From CAYMWF01 sp964394085 [NCBI: uncultured Gemmatimonadota bacterium] (GTDB taxonomy: Bacteria > GCA-2686955 > CAYMWF01): 64,000 bases of DNA. Shown piece after piece: positions 53,133 through 61,825 of the stretch. Both the position numbers and the translations under genes were made by a program. Each line of letters starts with the position of its first letter. The first letter of the stretch is position 1. A model generated the notes under the pieces. The model had not been told where the DNA came from and searched no databases. It was given only the letters and a program-made list of their open reading frames with translations. The stretch spans positions 9,714 through 73,713 of the forward strand of contig CAYMWF010000024.1 of NCBI GenBank assembly GCA_964394085.1, given 5' to 3'.

Positions 53133-53288
53133 GAGCGTCCGCACTTTTCGGGAGCGTAGGTTTCGAGCGTCCGCACTTTTCGGGAGCGTAGGTTTCGAGC
53201 GTCCGCACTTTTCGGGAACGGAGATCTTGAGCGTCCGCGGCTTTCGGGAACGGAGATCTCGAGCGTTCGCGGATTCGGGAGACAACTG
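53133..53288 (+). repeat. 32-bp tandem repeat array in the operon leader
   Basis: Four full units start at 53133, 53165, 53197 and 53229, each opening GAGCGTCCGC and containing TTTTCGGGA or TTTCGGGA. A degenerate fifth (53261) runs into the ribosome site GGGAGA just before the ATG at 53289. Units 1 and 2 are identical; units 3 and 4 change AGCGTAGGTTTC to AACGGAGATCTT/C. The period is not a multiple of three, and no spacers occur, so it is neither coding nor CRISPR. Confidence 0.85.
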
Positions 53289-54287
53289 ATGGAATGGATT
53301 CTCAGGAAAAGCATAGTTCGGAAGGTTCTCGATACCATCGGTCGCGAAAGGTTTTCTCTTCTGCCCACGCCGCTGCACAGGCTCGAGACCGTTTCCGGGC
53401 GGTTCGGGCGCGACGTATACTGCAAGCGCGACGATATGACCGGGTTTGTTTTCGGCGGCAACAAGACGCGGAAACTCGATTTCCTTCTGGCGGAAGCGAA
53501 GGCGAGAGGCAGCGATACAGTAATCGCCGTCGGGGCCAACCAGTCGAATTTCTGCCGCATGACGGCGGCTGCCGCGTCGGTAAGCGGCATGAAGGCGCAC
53601 CTGGTGCTCGGAGGGGCCGAACCGGTGGAAGCAACAGGCAATCTTCTTCTGGACAGGCTGGCCGGGGCGATAATTCACCACGTGGATTCCGATGACTGGA
53701 ACACCTGGGACCGGGAGGCCGTGATCCTGGAAGAAACTCTCAGGAGCACGGGCGCGAAAGTCTACCGTATGCCCGTCGGGGGGTCTACCCCGGTCGGCAA
53801 CCTCGGTTATGTCGAGTGTTTTTTCGAAATTCTCGATGAGACGCAGGAGCGGAACATCGAGGTCGGATCTCTTGTTTGCGCGGCCTCTTCGGGCGGCACC
53901 CTGGCGGGTCTTGCGGCCGGGAAGGCTCTCTGCGGCTGGCCGGGAGATATCCTGGGATTCAGTGTCTCCGATTCGGGAGAGGTCGTGAAACAGCGGGCGC
54001 TCGATCTTGCCCGGGCCACGGCGACCCTGCTCAGCGGCCGGAAGCCGCCGGACGAAAAAAGCTTCAGCGTAGATCCTTCGTTCATGGGTGAATACTACGG
54101 AGCAAGGGTCGATTCGTGCGACAGGGCGATTGAAACGTTCATCCGGGAGGAAGGCATCGTCCTCGACCGGGTCTACTCGGGCAAGGCCGCGGCCGGTCTT
54201 CTCGATTATCTCGGGCGAGGCGGGTTCGAGGGCGACGGTGCGATAATCTTCATTCATACCGGCGGCGCCGTCGAGCTGTTCGAATAG
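53289..54287 (+). CDS. D-cysteine desulfhydrase/ACC deaminase-family PLP enzyme
   Basis: 332 residues. Fold-type II PLP enzyme: GGNKTRKLDF (Lys59 binds PLP), VGANQSNFCRMTAAAA, GGSTPVGNLGY, AASSGGTLAG (phosphate loop) and a C-terminal FIHTGG. Family members split D-cysteine to pyruvate, sulfide and ammonia, or deaminate ACC, and cannot be told apart by eye. GGGAGA is six bases before ATG 53289. It is first in a tight four-gene operon whose other genes suggest surface or lipid work, so a role in making a D-amino-acid-linked product is possible but speculative. The 32-bp repeats sit in its leader. Confidence 0.85.
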   Translation: MEWILRKSIVRKVLDTIGRERFSLLPTPLHRLETVSGRFGRDVYCKRDDMTGFVFGGNKTRKLDFLLAEAKARGSDTVIAVGANQSNFCRMTAAAASVSGMKAHLVLGGAEPVEATGNLLLDRLAGAIIHHVDSDDWNTWDREAVILEETLRSTGAKVYRMPVGGSTPVGNLGYVECFFEILDETQERNIEVGSLVCAASSGGTLAGLAAGKALCGWPGDILGFSVSDSGEVVKQRALDLARATATLLSGRKPPDEKSFSVDPSFMGEYYGARVDSCDRAIETFIREEGIVLDRVYSGKAAAGLLDYLGRGGFEGDGAIIFIHTGGAVELFE

Positions 54288-54293
54288 GGCATC

Positions 54294-55466
54294 ATGATAA
54301 AAAAGGCACCGGGAAGATTCCGCGCGGGGAACGTGGCCGCAATATCGGCGGGACACTTCTTTCACGATCTCTTCGGCTCTTTTCTCGCTCCCGTTCTGCC
54401 GCTCCTCATGCAGAAATTCTCCCTGTCGTATACTATGGCGGGTCTCCTCCAGGTCGCCCAGAGGTCACCTTCTCTTCTCAACCCGCTTGTCGGTTTCGTG
54501 GCCGACAGGACGAGCGCCCGGATACTCGTGATTCTCGCCCCGGCGGTCACCGCCTGCGCGATGGGGTGTCTCGGTCTGGCATCCTCTTACGGCGCTTTAC
54601 TGGCGCTCCTTCTCCTTGGAGGTATCAGCAGCGCCGTTTTCCATGTGCCGGCGCCCGTATTGATAAGCGATTCCGCCGGAGCCCGTCGCGGGCGGGGCAT
54701 GAGTTTCTTCATGCTCGGCGGTGAACTGGCGCGAAGTTTCGGTCCGCTGATCATACTTGCGGGCGTATCCCTGTGGGGTTTCAGCGGCACCTTCAGGCTG
54801 ATACCCATCGGGTTCGGAGCGTCGATTTTCCTGTACTGGCGGCTCCGCGGCTTCAAGGGCTCCCCGGCTGATAGACCCGCAGGCACAAGAACGGGCACCC
54901 GGCAGGCGCTCCGGGAAGCGAGGGGTTTCCTGCTGCTCGTGCTGGGGCTGGTGGTGACCCGTCAGCTCATCGTGAACGCCCTGACGGTTTTCCTGCCGGT
55001 GTATATGAGTTCCCGGGGGGCCGGCCTATGGGTCGCGGGCGGTTCTCTTTCCATAATCCAGTTCGCAGGCGCCGCGGGAACCCTCGCCTCCGGGTCTGTT
55101 TCGGATACGATCGGCAGGAGAAACATGCTCCTTTTTATCACCGTAACGGGGCCCCTCCTCCTGGGGTTCTTCCTGCTCGCTTCAGGGCCGGTGCTGGTTC
55201 CCCTGCTTGTCGCCCTCGGCTTCGTGGTTCTGTCGACTCAGCCGGTGATGCTGGCCCTGATCCAGGATATGGCCCGGGACCATCCTTCATTCTTCAACGG
55301 AATCTATATCTCCATGAGCTTTCTCGTGGGAGCCGCCAGTGCGCTTCTTATCGGCTTTCTCGGAGATTTGATCGGGATAAGGGGGGCTTTCGCCGTGTGC
55401 GGCGCGCTGTCGCTCGCGGGGATACCCCTCGTGCTGCGCCTTCCGCAGGAGGGGAGTGACCGCTGA
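54294..55466 (+). CDS. MFS transporter
   Basis: 390 residues with twelve membrane helices. The first half resembles fosmidomycin-resistance-like MFS proteins (SAGHFFHDLFGSFLAPVLPLLMQKF). A cytoplasmic loop lies at the middle (FKGSPADRPAGTRTGTRQ). The start lies six bases after the PLP-enzyme stop, and its own stop overlaps the next gene (TGATG). A proton-driven exporter or importer of a small molecule; the substrate is unknown. It may carry the product or substrate of the neighbouring enzymes. Confidence 0.85.
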   Translation: MIKKAPGRFRAGNVAAISAGHFFHDLFGSFLAPVLPLLMQKFSLSYTMAGLLQVAQRSPSLLNPLVGFVADRTSARILVILAPAVTACAMGCLGLASSYGALLALLLLGGISSAVFHVPAPVLISDSAGARRGRGMSFFMLGGELARSFGPLIILAGVSLWGFSGTFRLIPIGFGASIFLYWRLRGFKGSPADRPAGTRTGTRQALREARGFLLLVLGLVVTRQLIVNALTVFLPVYMSSRGAGLWVAGGSLSIIQFAGAAGTLASGSVSDTIGRRNMLLFITVTGPLLLGFFLLASGPVLVPLLVALGFVVLSTQPVMLALIQDMARDHPSFFNGIYISMSFLVGAASALLIGFLGDLIGIRGAFAVCGALSLAGIPLVLRLPQEGSDR

Positions 55467-57199
55467 TGGCCGGACGCTGCCTCGTAATCGGACTCGACGG
55501 AGCGACTTTCCGCGTCATCGATCCTCTCATCTCCCGGGGGAAGCTCCCCGTCCTCGCCCGCCTCGCCGCCGAAGGAGCCCGTGCGGTTCTCGAATCCCCG
55601 CCGCCGGCCGCAACGTTTCCGACCTGGGCCACTTTCATGACCGGCGTGAATCCGGGCGCTCACGGCATATTCGATTTCACCCGCATGATCGAGGGAGAAT
55701 ACGCGGTCCAGTTCGTGAACAGCACCTTTCTGCGCCGCCCCTCCATCTGGCGCATCCTCTCGGACAGGGGACGGAGGGTGGTCTCCCTCGGCGTCCCCGG
55801 CACATATCCGCCCGAACCCGTGAACGGAGTCCTGGTGGCGGGGTTCGATTCACCCGTGACCACCAGGCTCGACGGCCGGTTCGTCCATCCCCGGTCGCTC
55901 CACCGTGAAATCTCGCGGCGTTTCGGCCCGTACCCGGTGGCGGATATCCAGGAGCTCCGGATCGGACCCGGATGGCACGAGCGCGCAAGAACCAGGCTCC
56001 TCCGGACCATCCGCAAAAAAACCGAGATCGCGAAATTCCTCATGAAGAACGGGGAATGGGACCTGTTCATGCTGCTTTTCGGCGAGTCGGATACGGCGGC
56101 GCACCACTTCTGGATGTTTCACGACGCGGAATCGCCCCGGCGCCGCGAGGGTGACGGCGAAGGGTTCGACTCCGTGCTCGGGGAAGTGTACGAGGCCCTG
56201 GACGAGGCGGTCGGGGAACTTGCGGCCGAGGCCGGGCCCGACTGCCCCCTCCTCGTGCTGTCGGATCACGGGTTCGGCGGAAGCGGCAACACGGTCTTCT
56301 ACCTGAACCGGTGGCTGGCCTCGGAAGGACTGCTCGAGTTTCGCGGCGGTGCGTCCGGCGGGTCGGGCAGAACCCCCGTCCATGCCGCGGTCGATGCCTC
56401 GAAGAAGCTGGCGCTCCGGTGGATGCCGCCCCGGCTGCAGGAGTTCTTCTTCAGGGCCGGGGGCGGTTTCGTCGCGAGCCGCATCGAATCGGCGTCACGG
56501 TTCGGCGGGATAAACTGGCACGGCACCGCGGCCTATTCCGAGGAGTTGAATTACGCGCCGTCCATAAGGATCAACCTTCGGGGCAGAGAGCCCTCCGGGA
56601 TCGTGCCCCCTTCGGAGTTCGAGGAGACCCGCAGCCGGATTGCCGCCGCCGCGGAGCAGCTGCGGAATCCCTTCTCCGGTGCGCCGGTGGTTAAAAAAGC
56701 CCACCGCCGCGAAGATCTCTATTCCGGCCCGGAAACCGCTGCCGCGCCCGATCTCCTGCTCGAAATGGCATTCGAGGAATCGGGGACCGGGGAGTATTCT
56801 TATAACTGCCTGCCCTCGGGCGGCATGGGCGGTGATTGCTTCAGGCTCCTCGACGAGGGGGAGCTCACGGGCGCCAAGGGAGCCGGCATGAACGGTTCCC
56901 ACAGGAAAGAAGGGATTTTCTACCTGCGCGGTCCGGGTGTAATTCCGGGGAGCGGCGTCTCAACGGTGAGGATGACGGACGCGGCGCCTGTAATCCTCCA
57001 CCTCCTCGGTGAACCGGTTCCTGCATACATGGAAGGCGGGCTCCCTCCCGGTATTTTCCCCGAGGGAACGGAGAGCGGGCGAACGGATGCGGCGGAACCG
57101 GAAACGATACGCGAGAGGACGCCTCTTCCCGAAAAGGACCAGGAGGTCGTCCGCCGCAGGTTGACCGGTATGGGATACCTCGATGATGAATCTTCGTGA
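55466..57199 (+). CDS. type I phosphodiesterase/nucleotide pyrophosphatase-like hydrolase
   Basis: 577 residues, soluble and without a signal peptide. Alkaline phosphatase superfamily: LVIGLDGATFRVIDP (metal Asp11), PAATFPTWATFMTG (Thr nucleophile, about 50-56), HGIFDFTR, FGESDTAAHHFW (Asp and His), LSDHGFGG (Asp-His) and HRKEGIFYLRGPG (His). This subgroup is frequent beside polysaccharide and lipid genes. It probably cleaves a phosphodiester in the cytoplasm. It starts within the MFS stop and ends overlapping the glycosyltransferase start (GTGA). Confidence 0.85.
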   Translation: MAGRCLVIGLDGATFRVIDPLISRGKLPVLARLAAEGARAVLESPPPAATFPTWATFMTGVNPGAHGIFDFTRMIEGEYAVQFVNSTFLRRPSIWRILSDRGRRVVSLGVPGTYPPEPVNGVLVAGFDSPVTTRLDGRFVHPRSLHREISRRFGPYPVADIQELRIGPGWHERARTRLLRTIRKKTEIAKFLMKNGEWDLFMLLFGESDTAAHHFWMFHDAESPRRREGDGEGFDSVLGEVYEALDEAVGELAAEAGPDCPLLVLSDHGFGGSGNTVFYLNRWLASEGLLEFRGGASGGSGRTPVHAAVDASKKLALRWMPPRLQEFFFRAGGGFVASRIESASRFGGINWHGTAAYSEELNYAPSIRINLRGREPSGIVPPSEFEETRSRIAAAAEQLRNPFSGAPVVKKAHRREDLYSGPETAAAPDLLLEMAFEESGTGEYSYNCLPSGGMGGDCFRLLDEGELTGAKGAGMNGSHRKEGIFYLRGPGVIPGSGVSTVRMTDAAPVILHLLGEPVPAYMEGGLPPGIFPEGTESGRTDAAEPETIRERTPLPEKDQEVVRRRLTGMGYLDDESS

Positions 57200-58503
57200 G
57201 AAAGATGAGAAATGATAAACCTGCGATAGGTTTGGTGGGAGCATTCCCCTACCCCCACAGCCAGGGTTCGCAGGTGCTCGTGTCGGAGCAGTGCAGGTAT
57301 CTCGTCGACGCCGGATACAGGGTGCTTCTTTTCGTCTATAATCTCGGCGGCGATTCTTCAGGGCTCGGGGAGGGTCCGGACGCGGGGCCCGTCCTGGTGC
57401 GGCCGCCGGCCCTTCCGGGTTACAGGAAAATGCGGGCGGGGCCGTCCCTGGGGAAGCCGTTTCAGGATGCACTGTTATACCGGGAGGTGCGCCGCGCGGT
57501 AAAGAGCGGTGCCGTGGACCTGCTGCACGCGCACAATTACGAAGCCGGGCTTATCACGGCGGCGGCGGCGCGCGGGTCGGGGATACCCTGGCTCTATCAA
57601 CCCCACGGTCTGCTCGGCGAAGAGCTTCCATTCTATTTCGGCGGCAGCATGGCGAAACGCTCGGCCGGCAGGGCCGGCGCCGCTTTCGACACGATTTTCC
57701 CCCGCCGCGCGGGCATGGTGGTCTGCATGCACAGGGGGCTCGCCGACACCATGGTAAAAGCGGGGGTTCCGGAAGATCGAATCAGGATAATCCCTCCCGC
57801 CGTGAATCTTGAAGACTTCGGAGCCGCCGCTCCCGACGCCGCACCCGATCTTCCAGGCCGCGCCGGCGAAAGGTCCGGTGACGTTGCCCGTGAACCGCCC
57901 TTTATCGTTTATACCGGCAACCTGGACAGGTATCAGAACCTCCCCCTGCTCGCGGAGTCCCTTGCCTTTGTAACCGCCTCCGTTCCATCCGCCCGGCTCG
58001 CCGTGGTCACGGAATCGGATCCCGCCGACCTCCTGTCCCTCGCTCCCCTTTACCGCCGCCGGGCCGAAGCCGCCGGAAACAGCGACCCGGTCCCGTTCGA
58101 GGAAGCGGTCGATTTCCACTTGACCGGCGATTTCGGCGCTATCCTGAAAGTCCTGACCGCCGCCCGCGTGGCTGTTTCACCCAGGGAGGCATGGTCGGGA
58201 TTCCCCGTGAAAATCGTGAACTATCTCGCTGCCGGCTTGCCCGTGGTGGCTTCCGCCGGTTCGGTAAGGTTCATCGGCTCCAGGGAAGGGATCCTGGTTC
58301 CGGAAGATCCTTCTCCGCGCTCCTTCGCGGCTGCCCTGGTGCGGTTTCTCGAGGACGGCCGTTATGCCGCAGGCGTCTCGAGGGCGGCTTATGCTTCAGC
58401 CCGCGACCGCTTCTCCTGGGAAGCCGTCGGTCCCGATCTCGAAGCCGCTTACGAATACCTGCTGAAGCAGCGGTTCCCTTCCCCCGTTAAAGCCGGATCA
58501 TGA
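57196..58503 (+). CDS. family 4 glycosyltransferase
   Basis: 435 residues, GT-B fold. The N-terminal domain has GAFPYPHSQGSQVLV (glycine-rich acceptor loop) and LLHAHNYEAGLI. The C-terminal domain has IVYTGNLDRYQNL and the family motif SPREAWSGFPVKIVNYLAAG, with its two Glu/Lys-type donor contacts (EX7E-like, here with the second Glu lost to Val/Asn). The start is a GTG overlapping the phosphodiesterase stop. It adds a sugar to a lipid or glycan; donor and acceptor are unknown. Last gene of the operon; a long non-coding stretch follows. Confidence 0.85.
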   Translation: MRKMRNDKPAIGLVGAFPYPHSQGSQVLVSEQCRYLVDAGYRVLLFVYNLGGDSSGLGEGPDAGPVLVRPPALPGYRKMRAGPSLGKPFQDALLYREVRRAVKSGAVDLLHAHNYEAGLITAAAARGSGIPWLYQPHGLLGEELPFYFGGSMAKRSAGRAGAAFDTIFPRRAGMVVCMHRGLADTMVKAGVPEDRIRIIPPAVNLEDFGAAAPDAAPDLPGRAGERSGDVAREPPFIVYTGNLDRYQNLPLLAESLAFVTASVPSARLAVVTESDPADLLSLAPLYRRRAEAAGNSDPVPFEEAVDFHLTGDFGAILKVLTAARVAVSPREAWSGFPVKIVNYLAAGLPVVASAGSVRFIGSREGILVPEDPSPRSFAAALVRFLEDGRYAAGVSRAAYASARDRFSWEAVGPDLEAAYEYLLKQRFPSPVKAGS

Positions 58504-58530
58504 CTTTGCTGAAAAAGACAAAAGGAAAAA

Positions 58531-58550
58531 GGGGACAGAATTATTTTTAA
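58531..58550 (+). repeat. GGGGACAG-type REP-like relic
   Basis: GGGGACAGAATTATTTTTAA, closely like the string at 2321-2340. Such motifs usually border REP transposase genes. None is here, and the palindrome at 58786 may be its partner end. Confidence 0.4.
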
Positions 58551-58695
58551 TGAAACAGAATCCACGGGCTCAGCCGGCGGTATAGTAAAGCTATGCCTGG
58601 AAAAGAATCAGGTGCACGCCCGGGTGGCTTCGTGATCTCAAATCACGGAGTCGATCTGTGAAGTTCTCTTTTTGCGGCGCAGCGCAGGAAGCATA

Positions 58696-58779
58696 TCCTG
58701 TCCTGCGGGGGATTCAGGTGATCGCCATCGCATCAGGGCGGGATACCGGCAGCACGTCCTGTCCCGCGGGGGATGCAGG
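58696..58779 (+). repeat. direct repeat of 23 bases
   Basis: Copies at 58696-58718 and 58757-58779 begin TCCTGTCC(T/C)GCGGGGGAT and end CAGG, differing at two positions. They are 61 bases apart. Confidence 0.6.
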
Positions 58780-58785
58780 CTTACT

Positions 58786-58822
58786 CGTGTAAAATTGTCA
58801 ATCGGATTGACAATTTTACACG
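58786..58822. repeat. perfect 37-base palindrome (REP-like)
   Basis: CGTGTAAAATTGTCAATC (58786-58803), a single central G, then its exact reverse complement (58805-58822). Length, AT-rich arms and isolation between genes mirror the hairpin at 28459, though the sequence differs, so two REP families may be present. Confidence 0.7.
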
Positions 58823-59004
58823 CTGTCCGGGTGGACTCGATGGATACCCCTGAACGACCGGGGAGATATCCGCCTGACAGAGGAATAAATGATCGGCTAC
58901 CTCCGGCAGTGGAATATTTGAGAGGTTCCCTCCGGACTTGACTCAACCCGGCTCAGCCGGCGGTCGGTTACTTTTTCCCCAGGGATTCAATTACATCCTG
59001 AGTG

Positions 59005-60051
59005 TCATCTCAGCCGGGCAGGGGATGGATCGGGAGCTTCCGATGATGACCGCCACGGCCTCGTCACCATGTCGTGAAGGTAGCCGGCGACCTCGGCGTG
59101 AACGTTCTCGTTCGGATGCCCGTCCATGGAGTTGACGATCATGGAGGAGGGAGCCCTGCCGATGAAGACAGGAGCGAGATCGATCACCTCCACGCCTTTA
59201 TCCAGGAATACACCGGCGACTTTCGCAGAGAGGGACGCGGTTCCTTCCACATCGATCAACATGGGGAACACTGCGACAATCAGTCGAACGCCGTATTTCC
59301 GGGAGAGGGAGACCAGCCGGCTCAGTTCCTCGAGGTGTTCACCCCAGATCCGGGGATCCCCGTAACAGCCATCGAGGAAGTCGACGTATCCGCTTCTCAT
59401 TGGGCCGTACTTCCTGGCTATCCGCCAGTAGAAGTAGTTGACGGAGTAGGAGTTCTCCACCAGCGGGCCGAAAAGGGGCAGTTCGAACGGTTCCCGACCC
59501 GTCTCGAACCGCCTGCCGAACTTCTTCGCAGCCCCTTCTATATCGTTTACGAAGTACGAAAGTATCACCATGTCCGGTTTGTGGGGATACCGCATCAGGG
59601 CGTTGATTTCGTCCCTCGTGCTCCACCCGGCGAACCCCATGTTTATCACCGCCCAGGACCTGCCGAGACTCGCACCCAGCCGGTCGGAAAACCTGTCCCG
59701 GTGATCCTTGACGCCGAAACCCGCGGCAAAGGAGTCGCCGAGCACGACGATCACGTTCCTGCCGTTGAGGCTCTCCCCGGTATGGCGGATGTCCCTGAAT
59801 CCGTATTCATTGACCGGTTTCCAGTATTTCCTGACCCACTTCTTCGCCGACAGGGTCTGTCCGCCGCCGTCCGAAACGATCACGAAGTAGCGGAAGACCC
59901 CCTCCACCGCGATCGACAGGTAGAGGAGCGAAAAGACGAGAAGCGCGGCGTTCGCGTACCCCCGCCGCCCGGGAGGAGACAGCTTCCTCAGACCGGGAAC
60001 CGCGAGCAGCGTGGCGGCGGCGACCGCTATGACGAAACAGAAGAAACCCAT
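59005..60051 (-). CDS. membrane-anchored SGNH/GDSL-type hydrolase
   Basis: 348 residues from ATG 60051 (GAGG three bases ahead). A TTG at 60153 would add 34 Arg-rich residues with no ribosome site, so the start is uncertain. Two membrane helices at the N-terminus (GFFCFVIAVAAATLLAV, and YANAALLVFSLLYLSIAV) are followed by an extracytoplasmic SGNH domain: VVLGDSFAAGFGV (Ser), INMGFAGWSTRDEI, SYFVNDIEG (Asn) and DGHPNENVHAEVAGYL (Asp, His). It may be an esterase or O-acetyl-type enzyme acting on surface glycans. It is divergent from the M16 peptidase genes. Confidence 0.78.
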   Translation of the reverse strand: MGFFCFVIAVAAATLLAVPGLRKLSPPGRRGYANAALLVFSLLYLSIAVEGVFRYFVIVSDGGGQTLSAKKWVRKYWKPVNEYGFRDIRHTGESLNGRNVIVVLGDSFAAGFGVKDHRDRFSDRLGASLGRSWAVINMGFAGWSTRDEINALMRYPHKPDMVILSYFVNDIEGAAKKFGRRFETGREPFELPLFGPLVENSYSVNYFYWRIARKYGPMRSGYVDFLDGCYGDPRIWGEHLEELSRLVSLSRKYGVRLIVAVFPMLIDVEGTASLSAKVAGVFLDKGVEVIDLAPVFIGRAPSSMIVNSMDGHPNENVHAEVAGYLHDMVTRPWRSSSEAPDPSPARLR

Positions 60052-60274
60052 TATCCTCTTCTCGAATGCATCCCGGCTCGACAGGTTTTTAGAATTTCGA
60101 CCGTTTTCAAGCCGTGTCCGCGCAAGCCTAATCAGCGCGGATCGAGCTGTCAAAAGAAAACGGGCGGCTCGATTCCGGTGGACGGAGCGTCGCGGAATCC
60201 GGGCATTCGACGTTTACATGGGAAACCGGGGCTGGTATTGTCCGTCGCTGTGACGAGCTTGAAAGGAGATGCTC

Positions 60275-61825
60275 ATGGAAATACGACCGGTCATCCGGTT
60301 GCTTGCCCTCGCTTTGACGATATGGCTCGGGGCGGGAACTCATCCGGCCCGGGCCGCGATAGAGGTGAAGGAATATTTTCTGGGGAACGGCCTCCAGATT
60401 CTTCTGCTCGAGGATCATACGGCGCCGAGGTTCATGGGCGCATGGGCCGCGAAGGTGGGGAGCGCGAACGAATATCCCGGCGCCACCGGGTTGACGCACC
60501 TGCTCGAGCACATGATGTTCAAGGGCACCCACGTGCTCGGCACCGTCGATATAGAGTACGACCTCGAGCTTATCGAAGCCCAGGAGAGGCAGAGAAACAG
60601 CATGCGCGAGCTGTCGGAGGAGCTCCGGAGATGCGTTCGCCGAGGCGTTTATGAATCCCTGGCGAAGGCCCAGGAGCAGTCACCCGAATACCAGGTGATG
60701 CAGGCGGAGTTCGACGAGCTCGTCGAAGCGCAGAAAAAGACGATGGTTCCGAACGAATTCTCCAGAATATACACGAGCAGGGGCAGGCTGTGGGGAAACG
60801 CTTACACGAGCAACGACTACACAGCGTATTTTCACGTTCTCCCTTCGAACAAGCTCGAGCTCTGGTTCTGGATGGAGAGCGACAGGCTGCTGCAGCCCGT
60901 TTTCAGGGAATTCTACGCCGAACGGGCAGTTGTTTACGAAGAGCGGCGCCTGAGAACGGAATCGACGCCCACGGGGCGGCACGCGGAAGCGCTCAACTCC
61001 CTCTTCTGGCAGGCGCATCCCTACAGCTGGCCGGTGATAGGCTGGCCGAGCGATGTTTCAGAGCTTTCGCTGGCGCAGGCGACGGAGTTTTTCGACACCT
61101 ATTACGCAGCAAACAACGTGGTGCTGCTACTTGCCGGCGACTTCGATCCGGACCGTGTTCTGGAGCTTGCCGGCAGGTATTTCGGAAGGCTCCGCCCCGG
61201 TAATCCCGTACCGCCCGTAATCACCATGGAGCCCGAGCAGATCGGTGAAAAACGTTATTACGGCGAAGCCGAGAACAATACGACCCTGTCCTTTTCATAC
61301 CATTGCGGCGGTTTCGGACACGTGGACGGACCGGTAATCAGGGTTATCAGCGCCCTGCTGAACGGTGAGACCGGCCGGTTGGAGCGGAACCTGGTGAGAG
61401 GCGACCGCCTGGCTACGAGAGCGTACTCCTACTACTTGGACGGAAGGTATGCGGGTTCGTTCGAACTGGAAGTCGAAGCGACCGACGGAGTGACGCCCGA
61501 GCGGCTTGAAACGGCGGTCCTCGCTTTGCTCGAAGACCTGCAGACGGAACCGATCGGCGACAGGGAGCTTCAGAAGATCAAGAATAATTACCTGGCGAAT
61601 TCCTACCGGAAGGAAGGCAGCCTGATGTGGCGGGCCTTTACGCTTCTCGGCGCCGCGGGCAGGGGCGACTGGAGGGAAGCCCTCCGCGCAGACGAGAAGG
61701 TGCAGCTTGTCACTCCCGGCGATGTGAAAAGAGTGGCGTCGAAGATGTTTGATAAGAACAACCGGACCGTAGGCGTGATCACGAGGACCGGGGAAACCGT
61801 CCCGCAGGATGTCGCGGAGGAGTAG
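60275..61825 (+). CDS. M16-family zinc metallopeptidase, catalytic partner
   Basis: 516 residues. ATG 60275 is chosen: AAAGGAG lies six bases ahead, while ATG 60269 is too close. A signal peptide (about 1-27, ARA) leads into the M16 domain with the inverted zinc motif H75-L-L-E-H79, the downstream Glu in YEERRLR, and VIGWPSDV. The second half, with YAANNVVLLLAGDFDPDRVLELAGRYF, is the M16C domain. A periplasmic pitrilysin-like peptidase, co-encoded with a partner that starts at the base after its stop, so they should form a heterodimer. Confidence 0.9.
   Translation: MEIRPVIRLLALALTIWLGAGTHPARAAIEVKEYFLGNGLQILLLEDHTAPRFMGAWAAKVGSANEYPGATGLTHLLEHMMFKGTHVLGTVDIEYDLELIEAQERQRNSMRELSEELRRCVRRGVYESLAKAQEQSPEYQVMQAEFDELVEAQKKTMVPNEFSRIYTSRGRLWGNAYTSNDYTAYFHVLPSNKLELWFWMESDRLLQPVFREFYAERAVVYEERRLRTESTPTGRHAEALNSLFWQAHPYSWPVIGWPSDVSELSLAQATEFFDTYYAANNVVLLLAGDFDPDRVLELAGRYFGRLRPGNPVPPVITMEPEQIGEKRYYGEAENNTTLSFSYHCGGFGHVDGPVIRVISALLNGETGRLERNLVRGDRLATRAYSYYLDGRYAGSFELEVEATDGVTPERLETAVLALLEDLQTEPIGDRELQKIKNNYLANSYRKEGSLMWRAFTLLGAAGRGDWREALRADEKVQLVTPGDVKRVASKMFDKNNRTVGVITRTGETVPQDVAEE

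Larger units (their letters stand above)
52674..53288. other. 615-base gap: promoter and tandem-repeat leader
   Basis: No convincing gene. The left 390 bases show nothing recognisable beyond the GGAGG for the sulfatase-fold gene (minus strand). On the plus strand come a promoter at 53070-53097 and the 32-bp repeats at 53133-53288. Confidence 0.6.
58504..59004. other. 501-base gap with REP-like remnants
   Basis: No gene supported. It holds a GGGGACAG relic (58531), a degenerate 23-base direct repeat (58696 and 58757) and a perfect 37-base palindrome (58786-58822). Together they look like the remains of REP-type or small mobile elements. The last 180 bases show nothing more. Confidence 0.6.

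Noticed and set aside
53133-53288. CRISPR array
   Set aside because: The repeats are contiguous with no unique spacers, few in number, and there are no cas genes.
53091-54365. 424-residue minus-strand frame through the repeats and the PLP enzyme
   Set aside because: It shadows the PLP enzyme, and its repeat part changes frame every 32 bases, so the repeated peptide is not maintained.
58638-58946. Short open frames in the gap after the glycosyltransferase
   Set aside because: They run through direct repeats and a palindrome, lack ribosome sites and have no family resemblance.
59074-60654. 526-residue plus-strand frame over the SGNH gene and the M16 start
   Set aside because: Covers two supported genes in wrong frames, with low-complexity composition.
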